Assembly (NCBI GenBank): GCA_035578905.1
Contig: JAQJVL010000285.1
Span: 62,001-126,000, forward strand
Source of the DNA: Stictocephala bisonia
Taxonomy: Eukaryota > Arthropoda > Insecta > Hemiptera > Membracidae
Direction of reading: 5' to 3'
Length of the DNA stretch: 64,000 nucleotides
Shown one piece after another: positions 12,218-24,740 of this stretch. The position numbers and the translations under genes were made by a program. How positions within the stretch are numbered: position 1 is the first letter of the stretch; every line of letters begins with the position of its first letter. A model generated the notes under the pieces. The model ran no database searches, was not told the origin of the DNA, and was given only the letters and a program-made list of their open reading frames with translations.

Positions 12218-12475
12218 ATTTGTTTAGATAATATTGTTCTTTTTCATTCTTATTATACTGCGCAGCTTGTTTCTGTAACTTTTATAATACTCTTTCAGTC
12301 TGAAATCATACGGTCTAGCTTTCATTAGCACATATAGTTTTTTCCTCACTGCAATCTTTCTACATAAATCGTCAGATATCCAAGGGGTTAACTTGACTGG
12401 CAGATTATAATTACTCGTTACTTTATTTTCAATACACTTATCAATGGTTAAAGCAAGAGTATCTAAAAAAGATAT

Positions 12476-13200
12476 CTAAATACATTAGCATTATTTACGA
12501 ATTTAATTCTACGTGATTATTGTAGTAATTATATTCAACTTCCTTAACAGCATTATAAACAAAGTAATAAATGGCCCCAAAGAATTGGTACAAACGTTCC
12601 CCCATATTACACAATAAAAATCAAAACTTTTAAAATTACCAGTTTGATTCCCAAATATGTTTATTTGCCATATCTAAAAAAGACTAGTCAAGTTAGAGAC
12701 ATGTGATTTTTACTCAAATATTTTGAATTGTAATTCACATCTTTCCTGAACATTTAATCAATATCGTTAGAGCAGTTTTTGAGAAAATTCCATTTTTGTA
12801 GGTTTTTTGCAAAAAACATTTTTAAAAAACTCAAATTTCAAAAAAGTGAAAAATTATCTGTAGATATTGGCTAAATACGCCTTCATACCAAATTACATAA
12901 AAATTGATCCATCCATTTGGTCTCTAGTGAATTTCACATACACACAGACAGACACACATACGGATCGACATCCAAAAAATATTTTAAAACCCCACTTTTT
13001 TGGGTTCAAATACACCAATTAAACATCCAACAATATAATCCATTATATTAAAATGGATTTTTATACCAACTTGTAATTGTTTTAGATCACAACTTTTTTT
13101 GACGTTCACAAAAGAGTGGGAGAAAGTAAAAAACGTGTCAAATTTAAATTATGACTTGGTTTGTCATTTTTTCCTTTGCACTTTTTGTTTATTTATTCAA
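12476..13200. other. AT-rich, repeat-like, no gene
   Basis: A stretch near 12930-12990 (ATACACACAGACAGACACAC, then ACGGATCGACATCC) has the look of a common arthropod interspersed-repeat end. The element cannot be delimited here. Confidence 0.4.
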
Positions 13201-13212
13201 AACCTTTTAACA

Positions 13213-13745
13213 AAGTAGAACTGTGCGTGTGTGGGTGGGTGGGAGGGCCAGTGGCAGTGTACGTGTGTGGGTGGGTAAGAGGACCAGTGGCAGTGTACTT
13301 GAGTGGGTGGGTTGGAGGGAAATAGCACATTATGTGTGCGTGGGTGAGAGGGACAGTAGGAGAGTGCGTGTGTGGGTGAGTGGGAGGGCTTGTAGTATTG
13401 TACGTGTGTGGGTGGGTGGGAGAGCTAGTAGTATTGTGAGTGTGGGTGTTTGGGAGGATTAGTAGCATTGTACGTGTGTGGGTGGTGGGAGGGCTAGTAG
13501 CATTGTGCGTGTGTGGGTGGGAAAGAGGACCAGTGGCAGTGTAGTTGAGTGGGAGGGTTGGAGGGAAAATAGCACATTATGTATGTGCGTGGGTGAGAGG
13601 GACAGTAGGAGAGTGCGTGTGCGGGTCAGTACGAGAGCCCGTCGCACCGTACTTGTGTGGGTGGGAGGACCATTAAAATTCTACATGTGTGGGTGGGTAA
13701 GTGGGAGGGATAGTAGTAATGTACGGGTTTGGGTAGGTGGGAGGA
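13213..13745. repeat. G-rich minisatellite (GGGTGGGTGGGAGGG)
   Basis: Variable units of about 45-50 bp on the plus strand, each with GTGTGGGTGGGTGGGAGGG followed by an AGTAGCATTGTACGT-like spacer. A higher-order period of 247 bp is visible: AGCACATTATG recurs at 13324 and 13571 with its surroundings. Four G-runs with one-base loops make many units canonical G-quadruplex motifs. The open frames on both strands here are by-products of the repeat. Confidence 0.85.
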
Positions 13746-14539
13746 CCAGAATCTTGCCCTATTTATATCAAACTAGATCAAATATACGTAATTCTAAGTT
13801 TCCTCTCATGTACTACTTACGTAAATCTCTGTTACAGTTGATTTGAACGACAGCTGACATAGTATATGAATCGTATATTCCACCATATCTACCAGTTTAT
13901 TTGCATTTTAGAATATTAATGCTCACTTACTTTAATTTCATGTTCAAAGGTAGAACAAGTGCAAAGCGAAGTATTGTTAAGGAACACAACAGTAAAATAA
14001 ACTTCTATTTCAATACCACAATTTTTAATGACAACTGAATGCTCATACACCTTATTTTAATTCCTATTTATCTTTCTTGCTTAAAGATGTTATGTTTTTA
14101 GAACAAGTGATTTTTAGCTTAGTGTATGTCATAACGTCCAAGTTAAATTTTCTACTTTTCTACTAGTTTGTTCAGTTCTCTGAAGAACTAGCCTCTGGTG
14201 TCAAGTGTTTAAAAAACACTTTATTTTCTTTTTTTGTGATACAAATAACAGGCTGTTCATTTTTAGAAATAGTTGTGGTTATATGCAATGTATAAATTAA
14301 TTAATTAAATACTATTCAGACAATTTGTAATGGCACGTAAGTACTTAATATTTTAGAAATGTTTTTAAATATATTTTACTTTACATTATAGTTTCTTGGT
14401 TGAATTTTAAAATGAATTAAGATATCTTCAGCCAATTTTTGTTTTATCATGTAATAAACACATGTATATATGATGTAAAAATATAGGTGTAAAAATATTT
14501 AATAACTATTTTCTTGTACGTGCACGTCAAAGGCCAGTT
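13746..14539. other. AT-rich, no gene recognised
   Basis: No supported feature. Confidence 0.5.
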
Positions 14540-17500
14540 TACGAGACACCGGAAGGATTAGTAATGTAGGTAGAGAATACTGCAGACCTATGAGTAATAG
14601 TGTCGATACTAGTTCTGACGGGACAGTTCCGTCTCACTGAGTCTTGTGTAGCAAACATGACATAAGGAACTACCAGCATTGTGCCGACAGTAAACATTAA
14701 TACCACATTGTAGGCAGTGAATACTGCAGGCCTGTGAGAGATAGTGTCGATACTAGTTCTGACAGGACATTTCCGTTTCACTGAGTCTTGTGTAGCAAAC
14801 ATGACATAAGAAGGAAACTACCAGCATTGTACCGACAGTAAACATTAACACCACATTGTACGTAGTGAATACTGCAGGCTTGTGAGAGATAGTGTCGGTA
14901 CTAGTTCTGACAGGACAGTTCCGTCTCACTGAGTCTTGTGTAGCAAACATGACATAAGGAACTACCAGCATTGTACCGACAGTAAACATTAACACCACAT
15001 TGTAGGTAGTGAATACTGCAGACCTGTGAGAGATAGTGTCGGTACTAGTTCTGACAGGACAGTTCCGTTTCACTGAGTCTTGTGTAGCAAACATGACATA
15101 AGAAGGAAACTACCAGCATTGTACCGACAGTAAACATTAACACCACATTGTAGGAAGTGAATACTACAGACCTGTGAGAGATAGTGGCGGTACTAGTTCT
15201 GACAGGACAGTTCCGTTTCACTGAGTCTTGTGTAGCAAACATGACATAAGAAGGAAACTACCAGCATTGTACCGACAGTAAACATTAACACCACATTGTA
15301 GGTAGTAAATACTGCAGGCCTGTGAGAGATAGTGGCGGTACTAGTTCTGACGGGACATTTACATCTCACTGAGTCTTGTGTAGCAAACATGACATTAGAA
15401 GGGAACTACCAGCATTGTACCGACAGTAAACATTAACACCACATTGTAGGTAGTGAATACTGCAGACCTGTGAGAGATAGTGTCGATACTAGTTCTGACA
15501 GGACAGTTCCATCTCACTGAGTCTTGTGTAGCAAACATGACATAAGAAGGGAACTACCAGCATTGTACCGACAGTAAACATTAACACCACATTGTAGGTA
15601 GTGAATACTGCAGACCTGTGAGAGATAGTGTCGGTACTAGTTCTGACAGGACAGTTCCGTCTCACTGAGTCTTGTGTAGCAAACATGACATAAGAAGGGA
15701 ACTACCAGCATTGTACCGACAGTAAACATTAACACCACATTGTAGGTAGTGAATACTACAGACCTGTGAGAGATAGTGTCCGTACTAGTTCTGACAGGAC
15801 AGTTCCGTCTCACTGAGTCTTGTTTAGCAACCTTGACATAAGGAACTACCAGCATTGTACCGACAGTAAACATTAACACCACATTGTAGGTAGTAAATAC
15901 TGCAGGCCTGTGAGAGATAGTGTCGGTACTAGTTCTGACAGGACATTTCCGTCTCACTGAGTCTTGTGTAGCAAACTTGACATAAGGAACTACCAGCATA
16001 GTACCGACAGTAAACATTAACACCACATTGTAGGTAGTAAATACTGCAGACCTGTGAGAGATAGTGTCGGTACTAGTTCTGACAGGACAGTTCCGTCTCA
16101 CTGAGTCTTGTGTAGCAAACATGACGTAAGGAGGGAACTACCAGCATTGTGCCGACAGTAAACATTAACACCACATTGTACGTAGTGAATATTGCAGACC
16201 TGTGAGAGATAGTGTCGGTACTAGTTCTGACGGGACATTTCCGTCTCACTGAGTCTTGTGTAGCAAACATGACGTAAGGAGGGATCTACCAGCATTGTGC
16301 CGACAGTAAACATTAACACCACATTGTAGGTAGTGAATACTGCAGGCCTATGAGAGATAGTGTCGGTACTAGTTCTGACGGGACATTTCCATCTCACAGA
16401 GTCTTGTGTAGCAAACATGACATAAGAAGGGAATTACCAGCATTGTGCCGACAGTAAACATTAACACCACATTGTAGGTAGTTAATATTGCAGACCTGTG
16501 AAAGATAGTGTCGGTACTAGTTCTGACGGGACATTTACATCTCACTGAGTCTTGTGTAGCAAACATGACATAAGAAGGGAACTACCAGCATTGTGCCGAC
16601 AGTAAACATTAACACCACATTGTACGTAGAGAATACTGCAGACATGTGAGAGATAGTGTTGGTACTAGTTCTGACGGTACATTTCCGTCTCACTGAGTCT
16701 TGTGTAGCAAACATGACATAAGAAGGGAACTACCAGCATTGTGCCGACAGTAAACATTAACACCACATTGTAGGAAGTGAATACTGCAGGCCTGTGAGAG
16801 ATAGTGTCGGTACTAGTTCTGACGGTACATTTACGTCTCACTGAGTCTTGTGTAGCAAACATGACATAAGAAGGGAACTACCAGCATTGTGCCGACAGTA
16901 AACAGTAACACCACATTGTAGGAAGTGAATACTACAGACCTGTGAGAGATAGTGTCGGTACTAGTTCTGACGGGACATTTACATCTCACTGAGTCTTGTG
17001 TAGCAAACATGACATAAGAAGGGAACTACCAGCATTGTGCCGACAGTAAACATTAACACCACATTGTACGTAGTAAATACTGCAGGCTTGTGAGAGATAG
17101 TGTCGGTACTAGTTCTGACAGGACATTTCCGTCTCACTGAGTCTTGTGTAGCAAACATGACATAAGAAGGGAACTACCAGCATTGTGCCGACAGTAAACA
17201 TTAACACCACATTGTACGTAGTAAATACTGCAGGCTTGTGAGAGATAGTGTCGGTACTAGTTCTGACGGGACATTTCCATCTCACTGAGTCTTGTGTTGC
17301 TCCCTTCTTATGTCATGTTTGCTAACATGACATAAGAAGGGAACTACCAGCATTGTGCCGACAGTATACATTAACACCACATTGTACGTAGTGAATACTG
17401 CAGGCATGTGAGAGATAGTGTCGTTACTAGTTCTGACGGGACATTTCCATCTCACTGAGTCTTGTGTAGCAAACATGACATAAGAAGGGAACTACCAGCA

Positions 17501-19290
17501 TTGTACCGACAGTAAACATTAACACCACATTGTACGTAGTGAATATTGCAGACCTGTGAGAGATAGTGTTGGTACTAGTTCTGACAGGACATTTCCGTCT
17601 CACTGAGTCTTGTGTAGCAAACTTGACATAAGGAACTACCAGCATTGTACCGACAGTAAACATTAACACCACATTGTACGTAGTGAATATTGCAGACCTG
17701 TGAGAGATAGTGTCGGTACTAGTTCTGACGGGACATTTCCGTTTCATTGAGTCTTGTGTAGCAAACATGACGTAAGAAGGGAACTACCAGCATTGTGCCG
17801 ACAGTATACATTAGCACCACATTGTACGTAGTGAATATTGCAGAAATGTGAGTGATAATGTCCGTACTAGTTCTGACGGGACATTTCCATCTCACTGAGT
17901 CTTGTGTAGCAAACACAACATAAGAAGGGAACTACCAGCATTGTACCGACAGTAAACATTAACACCACATTGTACGTAGTGAATACTGCAGGCTTGTGAG
18001 AGATAGTGTGGGTACTAGTTCTGATGGGACATTTCCGTCCCACTGAGTCTTGTGTAGCAAACATGACGTAAGGAGGGATCTACCAGCATTGTGCCGACAG
18101 TAAACATTAACACCACATTGTAGGAAGTGAATACTGCAGACCTGTGAGAGATAGTGTCGATACTAGTTCTGACAGGACATTTCCATCTCTCTGTGTCTTG
18201 TGTAGCAAACATGACATAAGGAACTACCAGCATTGTGCCGACAGTAAACATTAACACCACATTGTAGGCAGTGAATATTGCAGACCTGTGAGAGATAGTG
18301 TCGGTACTAGTTCTGACAGGACTTTTCCATCGCACTGAGACTTGTGTAGCAAACACGACATAAGAAGGGAACTACCAGCATTGTGCCGACAGTAAACATT
18401 AACACCACATTGTAGGTAGTGAATATTGCAGACATGTGAGTGATAGTGTCCGTACTAGTTCTGACGGGACATTTCCATCGCATTGCGTCTTGTGTAGCAA
18501 ACACAACATAAGAAGGGAACTACCAGCATTGTGCCGACAGTAAACATTAACACCACATTGTACTTAGTGAATATTGCAGACCTGTGAGAGATAGTGTCGG
18601 TACTAGTTCTGACAGGACATTTCCGTCTCACTGAGTCTTGTGTAGCAAACTTGACATAAGGAACTACCAGCATTGTACCGACAGTAAACATTAACACCAC
18701 ATTGTAGGTAGTGAATACTGCAGACCTGTGAGAGATAGTGTCGGTCCTAGTTCTGACAGGACATTTCCGTCTCACTGAGTCTTGTGTAGCAAACTTGACA
18801 TAAGGAACTACCAGAATTGTACCGACAGTAAACATTAACACCACATTGTAGGTAGTGAATACTTGCAGGCCTGTGAGAGATAGTGTCGGTACTAGTTCTG
18901 ACGGGACATTTCCGTCTCACTGAGTCTTGTGTAGCAAACTTGACATAAGGAACTACCAGCATTGTACCGACAGTAAACATTAACACCACATTGTAGGTAG
19001 TGAATACTGCAGACCTGTGAGAGATAGTGTCGGTACTAGTTCTGACAGGACATTTCCGTCTCACTGAGTCTTGTGTAGCAAACTTGACGTAAGGAACTAC
19101 CAGCATTGTACCGACAGTTAATATTAACACCACATTGTAAGTAGTGAATACTGCCGGCCTGTGAGTGATAGTGTCGGTACCAGAACTGATAAGATACAAA
19201 CAACCCACTGACTGTTGCATAGTAAACACGAATTGTCAACTCTGCACCGACAGTAAACAAGGAATTAATATTAAAAATAGTACCACATTT
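14540..19290 (-). repeat. 148/144-bp satellite, about 32 units, frame-compatible
   Basis: About 32 direct units; the anchor CCGACAGTAAAC recurs from 14684 to 19246. There are two unit lengths, differing by a 4-base segment (ATAAGAAGGGAAC against ATAAGGAAC): 148 and 144 bp. On the minus strand each unit is open and reads about 48 residues containing FATQDSVRR, CPVRTSTDTISHR and FTTYNVVLMFTVGTMLVVP, with a hydrophobic end. Because 144 is 48 codons, frames run through 144-bp units (113, 129, 160 and 161 residues) and stop soon after each 148-bp unit. The outermost units (14540-14600 and 19150-19290) are the most diverged, as expected of an array homogenised by unequal exchange. Single diverged monomers lie at 6465-6550 and 31045-31165. 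No promoter, splice signal or known domain is seen, so I call it a satellite and not a gene. Confidence 0.9.
17301..17342. repeat. Perfect 19-bp inverted repeat inside one satellite unit
   Basis: Arms 17301-17319 and 17324-17342 are perfect reverse complements around a TGCT loop. Neighbouring units have only the right arm. The left arm is an extra reverse-complement copy of it, inserted after CTTGTGT. Confidence 0.95.
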
Positions 19291-19440
19291 ATATTTTATA
19301 GTGTTTATATACTTTCAATATTGCTTTTTTTACAAAAACATTTGTGTTAAATATGTATGTATCTTCCAATAAATGTTGCGTTTTTCCTTTTTTTTCAGGT
19401 TAACGTTAAACAAATTGCTTCTAAAACCTTTAAATTATAC

Positions 19441-19675
19441 TTTTTTTTTTTAAGGAGAGGCCAACCTTCTTCTTTACCTTACTCTGCCCATTCCACATGG
19501 ACTATTGATCTGGGCGAGGAACTTAATCAGACAGGGTAAGGGGGCGAACCAGTACAGTAGAATGTAAATATTACTGATAAATCTTCCAGTCTAGGTCGGA
19601 TTCGAACCAGCGCTGTCTCTAACCCAAGCTCAAAGTCCTGACGCCTTAGACCACTCGGCCACTGGCTCGCCCATT
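19441..19675 (-). mobile_element. SINE with tRNA-Leu/Ser-like promoter
   Basis: Minus-strand reading starts with a tRNA-like head. The A box TGGCCGAGTGGTCTAAGGC (19661-19643) and B box GGTTCGAATCC (19608-19598) both fit the pol III consensus. A body of about 140 bp follows and the copy ends in an 11-base A-tail (T-run 19441-19451). The A box with the extra base before GG is typical of tRNA-Leu or tRNA-Ser. Acceptor and T stems do not pair properly, so this is a SINE and not a tRNA gene. No target-site duplication is clear. Confidence 0.8.
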
Positions 19676-20485
19676 CAGAACTAGAGTGAAACATTCGATA
19701 CGTTTTATAAAGTATATCATAAAAAAAAATTAATTTTCAAATATGGACGTAAATTAAACAAATTAACTAGTTATTATAAAACCTACTAGTCTTTTAAAAG
19801 TCAACTAAATACAACAATGGTATTGAACGGTACATTTAGTTTAAGGTTTTGGAAGTTTCTTTGTTTATTACGAAACTGCTAAAACGAAAAAGTCGGCAGA
19901 TATATGGACAAAATTTTAGATTAAATTAAATGATTTGTTACAAATTATAAATTTATAGCATAGTTTTACTCGTTAGTTTAGTTGAAGATAATTTCCTAAA
20001 TATGATACATATTAGCTTTTAAACATGAAAAAAATCAAAACTTCAAACTTTGGGTAATTTAATTTTTACAAAATGATTTTCCTATCATTGGTGGAGCACA
20101 CAGTCATCCGAAGGAATTCACGTACGGAGTTCCGGTATTTTGATGATTTTTTTTATTTATTCTGGTTAGCAATTGCCACCACCACCACAACCACCAACTA
20201 CACTAAAATTACAGTTTTATTATTGCCACAGCCTGTAACCTTAGCATAAGCCTATGTAACCCTTTACACGTAGAGTGTAGATATTCGTCGTCAGAGATTA
20301 GGTGTGGCAGTTAATTTGGCTTTTATCGTTTCTTTCCATTTTAGAAATTTATTATTTTTACATGGTGGTGATGATGACCAAGAACGAATGCTTGTCAGCT
20401 AGTTCCATATAGTAAAACATACTGACGCTATAGTAAAAAAACATGGCGTTACAGTAAAAAACCTGACGCTGGGGTTTTGTTTTAG
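19676..20485. other. AT-rich, no gene recognised
   Basis: Only short simple stretches (CACCACCACC near 20178) and a few loose copies of a TGACGCTATAGTAAAAAA-like unit of about 23 bp near 20415-20470. Confidence 0.4.
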
Positions 20486-20573
20486 CGTCAACTTAAAACA
20501 AACCCTGATACACAAATTGTTTTAAGTTTCGTCAACTTAAAACAAACCCTGATACACAGATTGTTTTGAGTTG
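20486..20573. repeat. 44-bp tandem duplication
   Basis: CGTCAACTTAAAACAAACCC starts at 20486 and again at 20530. The two 44-bp copies differ at only a few positions. Confidence 0.85.
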
Positions 20574-20839
20574 CTTCTCATAATGCATTCGTCTAACTGT
20601 AGCTACGTCAAATTAATTGTCTATATTCCCAATATTCGATTTAAATAGCTCACTATATGTGAATACGATATTTCATAACGAGGCCACAGTATGAAGTATG
20701 TAAATAATTGAAGCTAAGTATGTATGTACATCGGACATATATTATTAACGCAGTTTTATTCATTTCTTTTTCATTTAATGCATATGGAACGAACATATTT
20801 AATGAAGTCTACATTTCCCTTAATTACTTTAAAAAAAAG

Positions 20840-20937
20840 TCATAGACAGACCGTGTGGCTGGCAGCCGTTTGTATTGAGTCATTACAGGTACGACATGAA
20901 GGTAATAAATAACACGCTGTACATGCAATATCATGAA
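20840..20937. repeat. Dispersed ~100-bp element F, copy 1
   Basis: Ordered conserved blocks: TCATAGACAG, ATTGAGTCATTACAG, GACATGAAGGTAATAAAT and CTGTACATGC-ATATCATGA. It shares these with copies at 28431-28528, 36788-36883 and 60641-60742, all in the same orientation. The core is almost invariant while flanks differ. Minus-strand frames overlap it but are broken by stops in two of four copies. Confidence 0.8.
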
Positions 20938-21742
20938 GTGAATAAAATAGGCTATGATCTTGAGACTGATTATTCTTTGTGGGTATGCTGACCTTTGAAT
21001 ACATACTAAAAACCTTATAAAAATATCCAGATAAACACTCATTATTGTTGTCAAAAACAGGGCTTGGATTTGAATGTTTCATGATTCTTCGAAGTCTACT
21101 GTTTTCTTCGGCTGTTTATCGTCCATAATTATCAGAGTTCATAATTTTTGTTCTTTGTTTTTTTTCATTTCTTTCTCTTGAAATTTGATGCTGTTAATAA
21201 TGTTTATGATAGTTTTCAATTATTTTATCAATTGTATACTGATTATAAAATCTCCCTAACTTTGTGATCTATATGATTTTTATATTTTTAATATTTACTA
21301 AATCATTAATTTGGATGCTGTTACCTTTGAAACCTTCTTTAAATATTATTGTTTACATACTTCTTTTTTTATCTATTTAATTTTCTTTACTATACTATGT
21401 ACAGTATAATCATTTTTGTATACTATTGAAATGTAGTAAACACTCATATTTTATCGAAATTTTCATATTATATACCAAGTATTCTCTAAATGTATACCAT
21501 AACATTCCAAATTTCCAAAATATCTTGTTTGTTAGATTCAATATTTTCACTGAAAAGTATGATATGTGTTAGTAGAGTAGGTGAAAACGTCACTAAATAC
21601 GATAAAATATTAAGTCAAATCTAGTTTATTTAATACTCAATTGATAACATATTTTAGGTGATTGCTGAAATACTGTATTTATTGAAGAGATCATTAGTAC
21701 CAACTATAAAATGTCATATTTACTCTTAATAATAACCTGAGA
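20938..21742. other. AT-rich, no gene recognised
   Basis: No supported feature. Confidence 0.5.
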
Positions 21743-21946
21743 CTAACAGATATAATAATATTTAAATTTATATTTACAGTAAACCTTATCAACATCACCA
21801 ATCTGTCCAGATGAGATTTCTGCACTTCTTAGGGATAAGGCAAGGCTAATCAATGAGGTCTCCATCGGTGCTTTGCCAACCCAACTAAATAAATATTCAG
21901 GACCAGCAGAGACGTTTAGTTCTAGACATGAGTTTCCTCCACACAC
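21743..21946 (-). other. 67-codon open frame, possible exon, unrecognised
   Basis: This minus-strand frame has more balanced composition than its AT-rich surroundings. It reads GPEYLFSWVGKAPMETSLIS and then SLRSAEISSGQIGDVDK, followed by AAG|GTTTAC, which could be a weak donor site. Upstream CATTCAG|GAG could act as an acceptor, though it lacks a strong pyrimidine tract. No family is recognised. It could equally be a fragment of an old mobile element. Confidence 0.2.
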
Positions 21947-21999
21947 CCTCCTGAATGACTGATTGACTGTCCTGAGTGAAGTCGAGCCCGGGTTCCTCT

Positions 22000-22175
22000 A
22001 GATCTCGTTCAACAGAGATCTTCTCCAGACGTTTCTATTCTAGAAACGAGACATATAAGAGTCCACTAACAATGATTCTGCGTGGAGATAATACGGTCTA
22101 TCGTCATATTGACTTCTTCTTCGATAGTAAAGAGGATCCTTCTGACTCACCTTCGTATTCAGAAGGGTGTCCTTT
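22000..22175. other. Cluster of small hairpins
   Basis: Successive inverted pairs lie within about 175 bases: AGATCTC/GAGATCT, CGTTTC/GAAACG, the palindrome AGGATCCT, and CCTTCTGA/TTCAGAAGG. GC content is above the surroundings. The region lies next to the open frame at 21743-21946. Confidence 0.4.
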
Positions 22176-24397
22176 TATTCTCCTTACCAGACAACTGAAA
22201 CCTTTTCTAATCAGTATAGTTAAATTCTTTTGGTATGATTATTGCTTGCTGATGTTTTTTTTAATATTTGTTTATATATTTTATATAGGATAATTTATAT
22301 TTATAACCTGATTATGTTTATATTGTAATTGAGAGGAATATAATGTATGATAACTTTGTTATTTGACTGCCCAATTGATTGTATGTTTACATTGAATTTG
22401 TAGTCATTTATTAATTTATGTATATTTCTAGTTAACTCAGTAGTTATTATTAGCATTACACTCATATATTCTTGAAGTAATTGTTCCATTTATAATCTGT
22501 GCATGTTCTTCACGTAGAAACATGAACTGACGATCAACTTTTACAATGCCGGACGTAACTATTACTAGGTAAGTACTGTCTTATGGAAATTACCATATAC
22601 TCTTTTCCTTATAAAATTAATCTATATTTGTCTATTACTGAAATTGCTACGTCGTTATAATGTAATAATATAATACAATTATTTGAAATTTCAACATGAG
22701 AGATCAGTTTTTCAGGTAGTAGGAAATGACATCACATGAAGTGTGGTTACCATAAGCGATGCCATTCGATGAACGATAAAAGTCGAATGGCCACCACTGG
22801 TGGAACAGTTTCATCCATTTCCGGTGGCCGAACTGACCTGTATAAGCAATCTAAACATGGGTGACATGAGTTTACGGTCATCAACTTCATATTTCTGTCT
22901 CTAAGGGGACGACATAATAATTTAAAGTGTAGTATATCTTCTTCCAACTCGAAAAACGTTATAAATAATTTTATTAAATATTGTAAGTGAGCGTATGGTT
23001 TCGCCTTGAATTATCATTAAAATATTTAGTCTATAATAATCTATCTATAATATATAATTGATTTATTATTAAATATTTCATGTGGTTAGTTTTTATTTGT
23101 CAATACAGTACTGTAATAATTCTTCCCCATCTTAGTTTCAACTATCTGAAAAGAGACACACCCTTGAGCTTATAACTATTTAATCTCCATGTGTAATTAA
23201 TTTAGACAAGTATACATATTTCTATTAACAAATATAAATAACATTCTGAAGCTTATTTTTAGGAAGTTCAACCAATATGTACCTTGTATTGATCTAAAGT
23301 AATATGAAATATATTTCTCGTAAAGGTAATTTAATAATTTCTGTGATTTGTTGGAGATTTCAACGATTGGGTCGTTAAAAAATTACACTACTCTCTGGGC
23401 ATCAATAGATTGTAATATGGAGTTTTAGAGGTCTGTGGACTGTTGAAAATTGTATGTAACATTTGTCTTTGTTAAACAACTAACAAACTCCGTTAGTGTT
23501 TGTTGAATAATGAAATTTAGATTGAGAAGATAAGTTCACATCACTATGATTTCACCTTCAACATCGTGTTCATATATTGATTCAATCTGGAAAGCCATTC
23601 ACATTAATTGTGTAAAGTCCGTGAGTTAAGTGGTTGAAGCATAATTCTCTCTTGGATAACTATACTTTTTATATAGGCTATTTAAGAGTTATATGACCTA
23701 TTTATTCATAGGGGTTGCGTGCTTTATTGTAAGGACTTTTCAGATATTGTGAATATAGATTTCATTGGGATGTAGATTATAATATGTAAAACCTTAGGAT
23801 AATAGATGTTTGACACACGTCGGAACCTAGAGTAAGATTTAAACTTAATAATATTTTAAAGAAAAAAACAAATAATTTACTAATAACAAACTTCAGTAAG
23901 ATACAATAATGTAGGCTACATACAAAGTCTAGGAAGTATCTGTGGAATAAATGTGTATAGATAATAGGTGCGAACCTATCTAGGCATTAAAATTATTGTA
24001 TTAAATTGTAAATGACTTTTGGAGAAAACAAGCTACGGCAAATTGGAGCCAAAAATCCTTATCAAACGTTTTAAACATAACTCTATTACATTAAGTTTGT
24101 GATGTACAAATAAAACTTCCAAGCAACCCGAGCTGAGTGATTTTACAAATCTTCCAATTTACTTGTTTAAAAGCTGATTACCTTACATTATTGGATAACT
24201 GTTAATCTATTAATATAAAATTCGAATACCAATGACTAACTGGTCACAGTCTTTACAAAACTATAAGGCTTTGGACAATGAAACTTGACAACAAGATTTT
24301 TTTAGGCTCTTAATGCATATAAGAAAAGACTTCAAAATATTTTTTCTCAAAGAGCTAAAATGTACATAATAAATAGTCGATACCGGCCTATTTATTA
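22176..24397. other. AT-rich, no gene recognised
   Basis: A 66-codon minus frame (22747-22947) lies in a somewhat GC-richer patch but has no recognisable domain. Nothing else supported. Confidence 0.4.
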
Positions 24398-24660
24398 TGT
24401 TTTCCACATTATTGTTTTTTTTTATTTGTCTCTGTAATTTATATTATTTTTCAGTATTCAAACGCAAATTATAATTATTCTATAATTAGCTGATTAATTA
24501 TGTTCCACGATTACATTTGATATAGTTACAGCATCACAATTGGATATTTTACCCCCCCCCCCCCCCCCCCCAAGGTTTTACATCACTTTCATTCTACAAT
24601 ATAGATTTCCTTTTAATCCTCGTAAATAAGTGGAAATGTTATGAAATTTATTCCATTTAT
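24398..24660. repeat. Dispersed duplicated segment G, copy 1, with poly(C)
   Basis: About 260 bp, closely similar in direct orientation to 29435-29706 (both contain TTCCACATTATTG, AATTAGCTGATTAATTATG and GTGGAAATGTTATG). Here an uninterrupted run of 20 C (24552-24571) stands where the other copy has about 40 bp of mixed sequence. Confidence 0.85.
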
Positions 24661-24740
24661 TAGAGGATTGGGACTGCTCAGTTTACGAACCATAGGGCTT
24701 AGGATGGTGTAACATAATACAAGTGGTTATTTATAACATT

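Noticed and set aside
19590..19672. Functional tRNA-Leu/Ser gene
   Set aside because: A and B boxes are good, but acceptor and T stems do not pair and an A-tail follows; it fits a SINE.
20824..21082. Cys-containing minus frame (LLPSCRTCNDSI) repeated at 28.4 and 36.8 kb as a small protein family
   Set aside because: Conservation is at DNA level over the core, and two of four copies have stops in that frame.
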